From positions 558,001-622,000 of the forward strand of contig CAVOKO010000009.1 of NCBI GenBank assembly GCA_963696525.1: a DNA stretch of 64,000 nucleotides, given 5' to 3'. The stretch comes from CAWBRT01 sp963696525. GTDB lineage: Bacteria > Acidobacteriota > Terriglobia > Terriglobales > Acidobacteriaceae. The notes beneath the pieces were generated by a model that saw nothing but the letters and a program-made list of their open reading frames with translations, did not search any database and was not told where the DNA came from. Below are positions 44,773 through 53,865 of this stretch, in pieces. A program made the position numbers and the translations under genes. Numbering within the stretch: position 1 is the first letter of the stretch; each line of letters starts with the position of its first letter.

Positions 44773-46731
44773 TTATCGAGGTGAGAAGTTAATTACGATT
44801 CGCATATCGCTCTGCCGCGGTTGCCCGTCGACTAATGGTGGCTGGTATTCCCACTGCCGCACGGCATCCACGGCCGCGTGTACCAGCACCGGATCGCCCG
44901 AAATAGCTTGCACCGCTTGCACCTTACCGGCTTCGTCGATGTGCGCGTTCAGCACGACGCCGCCCGAAATTCCGCTGCTGCTCGCGAGCTGCGGGTATTG
45001 CGGGTCCACCCGTTTGATCAGCTTCGGTGTTGTCTCCGGAGTTGGAGGCATCGCCGCTTCGTTCATGATCGGACTTGCCTGCGTCACATCGTTAACTGCG
45101 GCGGCTCCAACCCCAGAAGTGGCGAGGTAGCCCATGACCGGGCTCCCGGCAAACGCTGCGCTGTTTTGAGTTGCAGGAACATTTTCCGCGGTTGGAGCTG
45201 CCAGTCCATTCAGCAGCCCTATCGATTGCAGTTTTTCTTGATTGCGGTTCCCCAGTACCGCCGCCGGAGCGGCGTTAACAGCCGCGGTGGCGCGTACTGC
45301 GGGAAGGCGCCTGTTTTTCGTTGTGGTTGCCGAAGCGGATTTAGGTCGGGGAGGTGCCGGCGCAGCCACCAAATCGCTCTCGGGGCCACCGGAGTCCAGA
45401 TCCTTATCTTCTTCGTTTGCGGAAGGTACTTCTTCGCTTGCGGAAACCTTCGGCGGCTGGGATGCCAGCGATTGCCCAACCGCGTGATTTTGCATTGCCG
45501 GAACGAATTGAGAAGCAAGCGTCGTAGCACCCTGGGGATTGCTCAACCAAAACAGACCGCCAAAGACCGGCGCAGCCACTACCAGCAAACCGCACAGCCA
45601 GCCCAGATGGCGAAATCCGGAGCGCCGTGACTGCCGCGAAGCGGGAGCGAGCGCCGCAGGGTTCGCCCGTAAATTCAAGATCTCCGTCTTCGGCCGTTCG
45701 GGGACAGGGTCCGCCGCGGCCTGCGGTCGCCGCTCACTCTCGCGGGCAAGCGGGCTTGCACTTTCCGCTGGGTGCAACTTCAGCTCCAGAGTGATGCGCT
45801 CCGCTTCCTCTTGGCCCGGGGCCGGAGGCTTGAGCGCGGTGCTGAACAATGCGGCGAGTGCTTCAGGGACAAGATTTTCCGAAACCCCATACCCTTGGGG
45901 CACGTCTTTCTGGTTCAGCAGAGAGCCAAATTCCAGATCCGCGGCAGCCTCGCGCACCATTTGGCCGTCGATCAATTTTTTTCCCAACGCACAGCCGAGT
46001 GACATTGCATTGAAGCAAAGCCGGTTGATTTCCCGTGGAACCCCGTGGGACTTGTCCACCAATATGCCGAGAGCTTCGGGAGTGAATAACGGACCGCCTT
46101 GATATCCTGCTCGCTTCAGCCTGTGTGCAACGTACCTGATGACGTCGGCGGGAGCAAAAACGTCCAGCCGCGATACAATCGTGATCCGTTGCCGAAGCTG
46201 CTCAAGTTCGGGAAGGGCCAGTTTCCTGGCTAGTTCAGGCTGGCCGGCAAGCACAATGTGGAGAAGTTTGGCATGAGGCGTTTCAAAATTAGACAGCAGG
46301 CGCAGCGTTTCGAAAACCGGGATGTCGAGGTTTTGCGCTTCATCGACCACCAGCAACACGCGTTGGTTGGCACGCGCGCTCTTCAGCAGGAACTGCCTTA
46401 GAGCAGCCAGTGCCGATATATCGCTCTTGCCGCTATCTTCTTGAATCTTGAATTCGGCAAGCAGACTTTGCAGCAGCTCCCGGGAATTGCACTGCGTGTC
46501 AAACAGAAACGCGCTCTGAGCCGAATTCTGGAAATGCCGCAGCAGGGCGAACAGCAACGTAGTTTTGCCCATCCCCGGCTTGGCAATCACCGTGGCGAAT
46601 CCCACTCCTGCCTGAATCCCGTAGGCGACTGAAGCCAGAGCCTCCCGATGCGTGGCGCTCAGGTACAGGAATTCAGGATCGGGGGTCACGCCAAACGGCT
46701 GTTCGCGCAGCCCATAGAAGTTGAGGAACAT
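44773..46731 (-). CDS. ExeA-type AAA ATPase fused to a TonB C-terminal domain
   Basis: 652 aa. N-terminal cytoplasmic ATPase of the ExeA/GspA family: MFLNFYGLREQPFGVTPDPE, Walker A AKPGMGKTT (50-58), Walker B VLLVVDEAQNL (125-135), IVLAGQPELARKL and GVPREINRLC. A transmembrane helix at about 376-396 is followed by a Pro/Ala-rich periplasmic stretch. The last 85 residues look like a TonB C-terminal domain (IKRVDPQYPQLASSSGISGG, AVRQWEYQPPLVDGQP). An ATPase driving, or responding through, a periplasmic TonB-like arm could act on EPS export across the envelope. Second gene of the EPS operon. Confidence 0.88.
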   Translation of the reverse strand: MFLNFYGLREQPFGVTPDPEFLYLSATHREALASVAYGIQAGVGFATVIAKPGMGKTTLLFALLRHFQNSAQSAFLFDTQCNSRELLQSLLAEFKIQEDSGKSDISALAALRQFLLKSARANQRVLLVVDEAQNLDIPVFETLRLLSNFETPHAKLLHIVLAGQPELARKLALPELEQLRQRITIVSRLDVFAPADVIRYVAHRLKRAGYQGGPLFTPEALGILVDKSHGVPREINRLCFNAMSLGCALGKKLIDGQMVREAAADLEFGSLLNQKDVPQGYGVSENLVPEALAALFSTALKPPAPGQEEAERITLELKLHPAESASPLARESERRPQAAADPVPERPKTEILNLRANPAALAPASRQSRRSGFRHLGWLCGLLVVAAPVFGGLFWLSNPQGATTLASQFVPAMQNHAVGQSLASQPPKVSASEEVPSANEEDKDLDSGGPESDLVAAPAPPRPKSASATTTKNRRLPAVRATAAVNAAPAAVLGNRNQEKLQSIGLLNGLAAPTAENVPATQNSAAFAGSPVMGYLATSGVGAAAVNDVTQASPIMNEAAMPPTPETTPKLIKRVDPQYPQLASSSGISGGVVLNAHIDEAGKVQAVQAISGDPVLVHAAVDAVRQWEYQPPLVDGQPRQSDMRIVINFSPR

Positions 46732-46784
46732 TAATATCAGTATCCTTCGGAATGAGTACCAGCAATTGCCGGCTACCGGTTCTC

Positions 46785-47378
46785 TTACACACCCACCGTG
46801 GCTAGCGCCGGCGTGACGCTCGATCCGACCAGTTCCAGGTCGAAGCCCTCAATCTTGATGGCGATGGCGCGCATGATCAGGTCAATCGATACCACGAATC
46901 GGGTACCACCATCGCGCCGGACAATCACCCCTTCCAACCCCCTGAGCGGCCCCGCCACTACGCGGACGCGGCTTCCAGCGCTCAGGTAAGCAATCGGCTC
47001 GGCGGGCAAGTTGTGCGACAGGCAATCACGAAGCGGCTCGACCTCATCGTCCGCCAGAGGCATTGGCTCCCCTCTTGTGCCCACCAAGTACGCCACGCCA
47101 GGAGCGCTCAACACGCGCACACGTTCGGCGAGCGGAATGCGCACAAACACGTAGCCCGGAAAAAGAGGCAATTCAACCTGCGCCCGTCGCTGGTTCCATT
47201 GGCGAGTCGCCGTGTAAAGCGCCAGGTATGACTCCACCCCGATCTGCTGCAAGTGTTCGGCTACGCGTTTTTCGTGACGCGAGTGGGTGTACGCGGCGTA
47301 CCACCTGGGCTCAAAATAGTTTGCTTGGGACAAAGGGCTCCGAGAGTACGTTGGCCGGAACAACTGGGGCCTGGGCAT
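46785..47378 (-). CDS. NusG-like transcription antiterminator (RfaH/UpxY/LoaP type)
   Basis: 197 aa. The NGN domain is clear (RWYAAYTHSRHEKRVAEHLQ, ESYLALYTATRQWNQR, LPLFPGYVFVRIPL, APGVAYLVG), followed by a KOW-type segment (SAGSRVRVVAGPLRGLEGVIVRR). As a specialised paralogue at the head of a long polysaccharide operon, it probably keeps RNA polymerase processive through the roughly 25 kb downstream. ATG 47378 has GAGG upstream; a sigma-70-type promoter lies 170 bp before it. I found no E. coli-type ops element (GGCGGTAGCGTG) in the leader. Confidence 0.92.
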   Translation of the reverse strand: MPRPQLFRPTYSRSPLSQANYFEPRWYAAYTHSRHEKRVAEHLQQIGVESYLALYTATRQWNQRRAQVELPLFPGYVFVRIPLAERVRVLSAPGVAYLVGTRGEPMPLADDEVEPLRDCLSHNLPAEPIAYLSAGSRVRVVAGPLRGLEGVIVRRDGGTRFVVSIDLIMRAIAIKIEGFDLELVGSSVTPALATVGV

Positions 47379-47544
47379 AGCTTCGCCGCCTCAACGACAT
47401 TTCGTCTTTGATATTCTTGCTTCTGCTCACTTGGTAATCGAACGGCAAGGCAAACATCGCCCGTCGGCACTGGAAAAAGAAAGCCGACAAACACTCTGAC
47501 GCAAGTAGCCCATCCCGTGATGCCCCAAGTTCCCGAAAAGGCAA
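47379..47544 (-). other. Leader of the EPS operon (about 160 nt)
   Basis: Transcribed, untranslated DNA between the promoter and the NusG-like gene. It contains a small hairpin, GTCGGC paired with GCCGAC around a pyrimidine-rich loop, at about 47456-47482. It is the logical place for a recruitment or pause site for the NusG-like factor, but no known element is recognised. Confidence 0.45.
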
Positions 47545-47573
47545 ATTGTACGTAAAAATTTTTCTTGTGTTAA
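47545..47573 (-). promoter_or_regulatory. Sigma-70-type promoter of the EPS operon
   Basis: On the minus strand: TTAACA (47573-47568), a 17-bp spacer containing the palindrome AAAAATTTTT, then TACAAT (47550-47545). Both hexamers are 5 of 6 to consensus. The predicted start point is near 47538. Upstream, 47582-47602 holds a short inverted repeat (GGCAG/CTGCC), and 47619-47632 a perfect CGGCC/GGCCG hairpin, which could be operator sites. Confidence 0.65.
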
Positions 47574-47936
47574 CGGCGGCTGGCAGACTAGTGAAACCTG
47601 CCTAAGCCACAGAAAACGCGGCCAGAAGGCCGGTAGGGGCAAGTTTTCCTGGCATCATCCTCTATGAATCTTGCATTTCCTCGCCTGCCAGGGCCATAAA
47701 GGCTTGTGTTTCAGACTGGGTCCCCGGTATGCGTCGTAATCGCGTGGTTTGGGGATGGAAAAAGCTTGGGAGGCTGAAGCCGGAGCCCTTCGCAAACCCG
47801 CTATTCATATTGCTTATGACGACTATAAACACGGACGCTTGCCTTCCAGCGGCCGCCGGGAAGCTGTCGTGATTCTGGTCGTAGAGATGAAGATAGGCTG
47901 AGGGATACTGCAACGATCCCCTGAAGATAAAACGGT

Positions 47937-49698
47937 TCACGCTGAACCGATCGAGTCTACGCCGTACGAATCCAGCACGTCTCGCAACGTCACGATGCCT
48001 TCCAGTTGGTGAATATCTGCCCGGTTGACCACCGGCAACAAGTCAATATGAGCGTTGCTCATACGTTCGAGCGCCTGGTGCAAGGCATGGTCTTTGTGGA
48101 CATGCGGAAATTCGAGCGTCTCGAAAAGGTCGATCAAGTTCTGCTCCGCGCGTCCATCGTCAAGTGCGTTCTCCAGTGTGGTTCGGCTCAAAACACCGAC
48201 CATGCTTCCTTCGTCCACCACCGGCCAGGCACGAAATTGACTGGAGGAGACGCGCTCAACCGCCTCATGGACGCTCATCTGTGCCGATAGGATCTCCGTG
48301 GCATCCCGCATTGCCTCAAGCACCTTGTGCTGGCCAAATTCCTCCCGTCCCCTGCGGTTGGGCAAATGAATGCCATCCTGACGCGCCAAGGCCTCATAGA
48401 TTGGTTGTCTCTGGAAACGCGAAGAAATGAAAAGACTCGCCAAGTTGGCGATCATCAGCGGCACGATGACAGAATAATCGCGGGTCATCTCAAAGATCAT
48501 CAGCACGGATGTCATCGGAGCGCGCACGATGCCGGCGAAAAGCGCACCCATGCCAACCAGCGCATAAGCTCCGGGAGTTGCAGTATAGGTCGGCAACCAG
48601 TGATGGGCTATGGTGCCGATAGCGCCTCCCAGCATGGCGCCGAGGAACAGGCTCGGACCAAAGATTCCACCGGCGTTGCCGGAGGCATAGCTGGCAGTAA
48701 CGGCAAAGAGCTTGAGCACCACCAGCAGAACCATCAACTTGAACGCCATGGTTCCGTTCAGAGCGTCACCGACGTAGCTGTATCCGACACCAAGAACCTG
48801 GGGCACGAACCAGCCCATCAGGCCAACCATCACACCGCCCACCACTGGATGCCACCAGCGAGTGTTTCTTGGCAAGAGCAAGAAGCGCTTGCGCAGCTCC
48901 AACAACAACTTGGTGAACGCCACGGACAGAAATCCACCAGCGACGCCCAGCACCGCGTAAATGCCGAATTCCAACGGATGGATCAGTTCGTACTGCGGAA
49001 CGTGAAACAGCGGGTTGTTGCCCAGGAGCAGACGCAACATCGCCCAGGAAGTCGCGGACGCCAGCACCACCGACCCCAGGACCGGCGCGTGCATATCTCC
49101 CACTACCTCTTCCAGCGCAAACAGTACAGCCGCCATCGGCGTGTTGAACGCCGCGGCGATGGCAGCGGCAGCTCCCACGGGGATAAGGGCTTTCACCTTT
49201 TCCGGACGTAAGCCGAGCGCGCGACCGAGGACTGAGGCAATTCCGGCCCCAACTTGGACCGATGGCCCCTCGCGGCCGAGCGGAATTCCGCTGGCGAGGG
49301 TGGCCGCCGTACAGCCGAATTTGCCTAAGACGGTGCGCAGCGAGATGAAACCATCACGTGCGTAAAGAGCAGCTTTCGTTTGCGGCACGCCACTGCCACG
49401 GGCGTTCGGAAAATAGCGGTAGAGCAGGTATCCCATGGCCAGAGATCCTGCCACAGGGATCAGCACGCGCCGCCAGCCAGCACTACTGCACCGGGTAGAG
49501 CCGCATGCCCAAGCGCTCGGTCAGAACGATAAAGGCAACAACGGCGAGTCCGGTCAGGGCGCCAATCAGCAGCGTCAGTACCAGAAAAACTTGTTCCTCG
49601 CGTTGTTGAAGAAGCGCAATCCAGCGCGACCACAGAGCGGTGCGCCATTTTTTTTCTTTCTTTTCTGGCTGGTTCTTGAGGGCAGGCGTAACAGTCAC
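47937..49698 (-). CDS. clcA: ClC-type chloride channel/antiporter with C-terminal CBS pair, 5' frameshift
   Basis: About 585 aa if repaired. The main frame runs from about 49490 to 47937 and has the ion-path motifs GSGVPQ, GIPLGREGPSVQ, GNAGGIFGPSLFLGAMLGG and GMGALFAGIVRAPMTSVLMIFEM, then a CBS pair (FRAWPVVDEGSMVGVLSRTT; IDLLPVVNRADIHQLEGIVT). The first helix, in EEQVFLVLTLLIGALTGLAVV, is read in another frame from a GTG at 49698 and meets a TAG at about 49483. Dropping one C from CCC at 49493-49495 gives RLYRCSSAGWRRVLIPVAG and joins them. If the break is real, the short form from 49466 lacks that helix. Confidence 0.8.
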
Positions 49699-50086
49699 AG
49701 AGATAGCTTACTAGCAGGCTGCTGAAAAACAAATTCCGGGAGAAGCGAGCCCACAACATGCAGCAGGCTTCGCTTCCGGATTACGCATTCGGCAGCCGCA
49801 TGCGACAGGACTCAGGACTAAAGACTCAAGAATCAGGACTAAAGATACAAGCCGTGGGTTGCTGCGCCAGTCAACCGCAATGGTGACGCGACGGGGAACG
49901 CTCCGGATGAAAATCGTCTCCACCACGCCGCAGCAGGCGGGATGAGCGTACAATCATTATCGTTTTCCACGTCCAGAAAGGGATTCCGGTTAGCCATCGA
50001 AATGCCTGCCGGTTCAGTTGCCTGTTGGGGGCGCACGTCTCCGTTTTGCCGTGGCTTTAGTTATGCAGAAATAGGGAGGATTGAGG
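49699..50086. other. 388-bp intergenic region between divergent genes
   Basis: Holds the motif CTAGCAGGCTGCTGAAAAAC at 49711-49730 (a dispersed repeat also near 36363 and, inverted, at 55477) and a short direct repeat TCAGGACTAAAGA at 49812-49824 and 49833-49845. No gene seen. The promoter of the DUF2848 gene must lie in its right half. Confidence 0.5.
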
Positions 50087-50773
50087 ATGAAGGTTTCTCT
50101 GATCAAACGCGACCAGGCTCAGCCGATTGAGTTGCAAGTCAACCGCGTGTACTGCATCGGATACGCGGGCCGTAACCAAGCCAAAGTGAGAGAGCACATC
50201 GATGAACTGGCGAAGATCGGTGTTTCCGCACCGCCTCGCACTCCCACGGTTTACCCGGTCAGCACCTACTTGCTGACCGCTGGCGCGGCGATCATGGCAC
50301 AGGGTAAAGAGACTTCGGGAGAGGTGGAGTTTGTTCTGTTCCTCGAAGGAGACAAGACGTACGTCAGCGTTGGCAGTGACCAGACGGATCGCGACCTGGA
50401 GAAAGTCAGCATCATAAAATCGAAACAGATGTGCGAAAAAGTGGTCGCCAACCAGGTTTGGGATTACGACGACGTGCGCGACCATTGGGATTCTCTGATC
50501 CTGCGGGCCTGGGTCACCGACGAGAAAGGAAAACGTCTATACCAGGATGGCCCAGCTACGGCATTGCTGCCCGTCCCCGATTTGATCGATGCAGTCAAGC
50601 GGGAAACCGACCAGAACCTCAACGGCGCGGTGATTTACTCGGGCACGGTACCTACACACGGCGGCTTCGTGTTCGCGAAGACTTGGGATCTGGAGCTGGA
50701 GGACCCCGTTCTGAAACGCAAAATCACGCACCGTTATGAGGTGAAGGCCCTCGAGCAGGAAATGAAACCATGA
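50087..50773 (+). CDS. DUF2848 family protein
   Basis: 228 aa from ATG 50087 with GGGAGGA at 50074-50080. Recognised by SGEVEFVLFLEGDKTYVSVGSDQTDRDLE, KQMCEKVVANQVWDYDDVRDHWDSLILRAW and the C-terminal GTVPTHGGFVFAKTWDLELEDP. The fold resembles fumarylacetoacetate-hydrolase-like proteins; the biochemical role is not established to my knowledge. A truncated reading frame overlaps its stop, and an MFS and an AEC transporter follow on the same strand, which suggests an organic-acid utilisation unit. Confidence 0.8.
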   Translation: MKVSLIKRDQAQPIELQVNRVYCIGYAGRNQAKVREHIDELAKIGVSAPPRTPTVYPVSTYLLTAGAAIMAQGKETSGEVEFVLFLEGDKTYVSVGSDQTDRDLEKVSIIKSKQMCEKVVANQVWDYDDVRDHWDSLILRAWVTDEKGKRLYQDGPATALLPVPDLIDAVKRETDQNLNGAVIYSGTVPTHGGFVFAKTWDLELEDPVLKRKITHRYEVKALEQEMKP

Positions 50774-50838
50774 AAATCGCGCTGATCCCAGATGTATTTG
50801 TTGCGGATGACGTCGAGGCCATTTGCCGCAGGCCATAA
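50770..50838 (+). pseudogene. 22-codon truncated reading frame coupled to the DUF2848 gene
   Basis: Begins with ATG at 50770 overlapping the DUF2848 stop (ATGA) and runs MKIALIPDVFVADDVEAICR plus two residues to a TAA. The four-base overlap and the protein-like start look like the head of a once longer co-translated gene whose remainder is missing. Confidence 0.35.
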
Positions 50839-50966
50839 GCATTGTTAAAAATCACTCACTCACTGACACGGGAATTGCGCGCGCTTCCGGCGCCGCCGTC
50901 TTCGGTGCATCGCCGTCGTAAAGGCGCGGGCCTCGCCCCGCAGCATCATTATGGAGAATTACGGTA

Positions 50967-52310
50967 ATGAACTCTACTGAAGATACGGTTGGAGCCAGTG
51001 GCGGCACTGCTCTCGCGGCCAAAAACGAGGTCGAAGCAGTCTACCTCAAGATCGCAAAACGAATTATGCCGTTCCTGATCCTGCTGTTCGTAATGGCGTG
51101 GATGGATCGCGTGAACGTCGGTTTCGCCAAGCTGCAGATGGTGAAAGACCTCGGTTTCAGCGAAGCGGTATATGGCTTCGGCGCCGGCATCTTCTTTCTC
51201 GGCTACCTGCTCTTTGAAATTCCGAGCAACCTGTTCCTGGAGAAGATCGGAGCCCGCAAGACGATCGCTCGCATCACCATTCTGTGGGGCGTCGCCAGCA
51301 TTGCGACGATGTTGGTCAAGACTGCAACGTGGTTTTATATTGTCCGCTTCCTGCTCGGAGCCGCCGAAGCAGGGCTTTACCCCGGCGTCATCCTTTACCT
51401 GACCTATTGGTTTCCGGCGAGGCGGCGCGCACAAATGCTTGGCTACTTCATGGCGGCCATCCCGGTCGCCGCCATTGTTGGCGGTCCAATTTCCGGGTGG
51501 ATCATGGGCAACCTGATTCGCCATGGCGGGCTAGCCAACTGGCAATGGCTGTTTCTGCTTGAGGGTATACCGTCGATCGTCATGGGCCTGCTGACGCTGC
51601 TCGTATTTGTCGACAAGCCGACGCAGGCGGGTTGGCTTACCGATCAAGAGAAGCAACTTGTTACCGCCGACTTAAAGGTGGACGAGCAGAACGCGGGTGT
51701 CCGCAAGCATGGCTTCGGCGAAGCGTTGAAGGTCCCGAAAGTCTGGCTGCTTACTCTCATCTACTTCTGCCTGGTCAGCGCCAACCCCACGCTCGGATTC
51801 TGGATACCCACCATTATTAAAGGTCTCGGGGTGAAGGACAACACGACCATCGGCCTGCTCTCGGCGGTGCCGTACATCGTTGGAGTCCTTGTCATGGTAT
51901 TGGTTGGCCGGCATTCCGACCGCACCCTTGAGCGGCGTTTCCATTGCGGGCTTTCCTGCCTGGCCTCGGCTGCCGGTCTGGTGCTGATCGGGGTGTTTGC
52001 CGGGATTCCGGTACTGGGTTTCGCAGCCCTTATTCTAGGGGTTACCGGTGTGCTCAGCGCCTTCGCGCCCTTCTGGCAAATGCCGACCATGTTTCTTGCC
52101 GGAACCGCGGCCGCCGGTGGCATCGCGTTGATCAACTCGCTCGGCAACCTGTCCGGCTGGGTCGGCCCTTATGTTGTGGGCTGGCTTAAGGACATCACCG
52201 GCAAGGCTTCGACAGGACTCTACGTTGTTGCCGGGATGGAGGTGCTCGGGTGCATTCTGATCATCGCCTTCATGCCGCGTCGCGCCCCAGGCGCCACGAC
52301 CGGCAAGTAA
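50967..52310 (+). CDS. MFS transporter, anion:cation symporter (ACS) type
   Basis: 447 aa, 12 membrane helices. ACS-family features: AWMDRVNVGFAKLQMVKDLGFSEAVYGFGAGIFFLGY, IPSNLFLEKIGARKTIARI, LLGAAEAGLYPGVILYLTYWF, and NSLGNLSGWVGPYVVGWLKD near the C-terminus. Members import organic anions such as galactonate, glucarate, tartrate or phthalate by proton symport. The nearby DUF2848 gene and AEC carrier suggest a carboxylate; the exact substrate is unknown. Confidence 0.9.
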   Translation: MNSTEDTVGASGGTALAAKNEVEAVYLKIAKRIMPFLILLFVMAWMDRVNVGFAKLQMVKDLGFSEAVYGFGAGIFFLGYLLFEIPSNLFLEKIGARKTIARITILWGVASIATMLVKTATWFYIVRFLLGAAEAGLYPGVILYLTYWFPARRRAQMLGYFMAAIPVAAIVGGPISGWIMGNLIRHGGLANWQWLFLLEGIPSIVMGLLTLLVFVDKPTQAGWLTDQEKQLVTADLKVDEQNAGVRKHGFGEALKVPKVWLLTLIYFCLVSANPTLGFWIPTIIKGLGVKDNTTIGLLSAVPYIVGVLVMVLVGRHSDRTLERRFHCGLSCLASAAGLVLIGVFAGIPVLGFAALILGVTGVLSAFAPFWQMPTMFLAGTAAAGGIALINSLGNLSGWVGPYVVGWLKDITGKASTGLYVVAGMEVLGCILIIAFMPRRAPGATTGK

Positions 52311-52364
52311 CCCGGTTTGGCGCGTGGACAAAGAGAACATGGGGATGCCCTTCGAGAAAACTAG

Positions 52365-53312
52365 ATGCCGGGGATGATTGCCAACACATTAGTGCCGATC
52401 TTCTTCGGATTATTGCTGGGCTATTTGGCCGGATGGCGCGGCATTGTGGACAACAAGAACGTGGCGGGCCTCAATACTTTCCTGCTGAACTACGCCATTC
52501 CGGCAGCGCTGTTTTTGGCCACCGCGCAGACCCCACGGCAGATGCTTGCCTATCATGCAAAGCTCTTTGGGATTCTGGCGCTTTCCATGATCATCATGTT
52601 TGTCCTCGCCTTGGCAATTGAGCTGAAGCTGTTCAAGTTCACGCTTGCCGACAGCGCGGCGGTAACGTTGACGGTCGCGCTTCCCAACTGGGTAGCGGTG
52701 GGACTGCCATTGTTCATCGGGCTCTACGGGCCCCAGAGCACCGCGCCCGTCGCGGTGGCGATTGTTTGCGGCAACGTGGTCGCGGCGCCGATGTCGCTGT
52801 TATTGCTGGAAGCCGGAAGCGTCGAGGCGAGCTCTGCCAGTGTTTTGCGCCGCTTCGGCTTGAGCTTATGGAGAACGCTGATGAAGCCGGTCGTGCTTGG
52901 CCCGATTATTGGAATGGGCTTTTCGCTGGCGGGCTATGCGCTCCCGTTGGTTTTGGTGCGCTCGATTGGCTTCTTCTCGCAAACCGCCGCGGGCGTCGGC
53001 CTGTTTGTCACCGGGCTGGTCCTTTCCCGCGAATCTGTTTCACTGGGCATCAATGTCTCCGGGGGCTTGGTGCTTAAGATGATAGTTCAGCCCCTGCTGA
53101 CGTTCGTGCTGGCTAGCTTGCTGAAGTATCCAACCCAAGTGGTACGTGACGCCGTTCTACTCATGGCCTGCCCGAGCGGATTCATGGGGGTGCTCTTCGG
53201 CGTTGCCTACAATGCCAGAAGCCGGGAGGCCGGCTCGCTGCTGCTGCTCTCTTGCGCCCTAAGCGCCCTGACCTTATCGCTGGTGATCTTGCTGCTTCCA
53301 TTCATCCGGTAA
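52365..53312 (+). CDS. AEC family transporter (auxin efflux carrier / MdcF-like)
   Basis: 315 aa with ten hydrophobic segments. Family features: the N-terminal VPIFFGLLLGYLAGWRG, FLLNYAIPAALFLATAQTP, and a C-terminal VLLMACPSGFMGVLFGVAYN crossing. It exports or exchanges small carboxylates (malonate or malate in characterised relatives). It is 54 bp behind the MFS gene, probably co-transcribed, and convergent with the Hsp15 gene. The Met at 52374 is an alternative start. Confidence 0.85.
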   Translation: MPGMIANTLVPIFFGLLLGYLAGWRGIVDNKNVAGLNTFLLNYAIPAALFLATAQTPRQMLAYHAKLFGILALSMIIMFVLALAIELKLFKFTLADSAAVTLTVALPNWVAVGLPLFIGLYGPQSTAPVAVAIVCGNVVAAPMSLLLLEAGSVEASSASVLRRFGLSLWRTLMKPVVLGPIIGMGFSLAGYALPLVLVRSIGFFSQTAAGVGLFVTGLVLSRESVSLGINVSGGLVLKMIVQPLLTFVLASLLKYPTQVVRDAVLLMACPSGFMGVLFGVAYNARSREAGSLLLLSCALSALTLSLVILLLPFIR

Positions 53313-53359
53313 GCCGATTCGCATTTTCAAGCTTGCGTCTTGCCGTCACCTGCCAGCGC

Positions 53360-53740
53360 TCACACTCGATCCCGGAAGCGGAGGATTTCACGGCGATCGC
53401 GTTTCGAAGGTCTGCCTTCCGGCGACGTCTTGAAAGGCTGCATTGCTTTCCGCTCGTCCGCCAACTTCTGCCGCAATTCGCGACTCGCCTCGGTCTCGCG
53501 GTACAGCGTTTGCGCCACAACAGCCGGGCCGCGCACCTCACTGAGAAGCAGGACCTCGACCTCGAAGTCGCCGCCATCGTTGGTCACTCGCAAACGGTCG
53601 CCAACCCAGACCTCGCGCGCCGCCTTGGCGTGCTGCCCGTTGGCTTGAATCCTGCCGAGTTCACAGGCCCGCGCAGCCAAGGCGCGCGTCTTGAAAAACC
53701 TGGCGGCCCACAGCCACTTGTCCATGCGTACGCTGGCCAT
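53360..53740 (-). CDS. hslR: S4-domain RNA-binding heat-shock protein Hsp15
   Basis: 126 aa. The S4 domain occupies the first 60 residues (MRMDKWLWAARFFKTRALAA-type start, read here as SVRMDKWLWAARFFKTR; ELGRIQANGQHAKAAREVWVGDRLRV), followed by a basic tail (SPEGRPSKRDRREILRFRDRV) typical of Hsp15. In E. coli the protein rescues stalled 50S subunits carrying nascent chains after heat stress. It is the last gene before a convergent junction of 47 bp. Confidence 0.88.
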   Translation of the reverse strand: MASVRMDKWLWAARFFKTRALAARACELGRIQANGQHAKAAREVWVGDRLRVTNDGGDFEVEVLLLSEVRGPAVVAQTLYRETEASRELRQKLADERKAMQPFKTSPEGRPSKRDRREILRFRDRV

Positions 53741-53811
53741 GATCTATTTTCCTATAAGGGCTGGATTCTGGGAAAGGAACGGGAAAGCGATAGGAGAGAT
53801 TAGTCCAACAT

Positions 53812-53845
53812 AAAAAAAAGGGAAGCCCTGGTCGGGCCTCCCTTG
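53812..53845 (-). terminator. Rho-independent terminator for the DUF3300 gene
   Basis: On the minus strand: AAGGGAGGCCC, loop GACCA, GGGCTTCCCTT, then eight T (the A-run at 53812-53819 on the plus strand). One mismatch in the stem. It lies just beyond the presumed true end of the gene at 53866. Confidence 0.75.
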
Positions 53846-53865
53846 GCACTTCACACTGAACCGAT

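Noticed and set aside
47580..47640. Possible cyclic-di-GMP or cobalamin riboswitch upstream of the EPS operon
   Set aside because: Short matches only (AAACCTGCC, GGCCGGTAG). The required conserved cores are absent, and the region lies upstream of the predicted transcription start.
47662..47940. A 92-codon minus-strand frame starting at the clcA stop (GTG overlapping TGA)
   Set aside because: The junction looks operon-like, but the protein has no motif or signal, and its composition is that of non-coding DNA; left unannotated.
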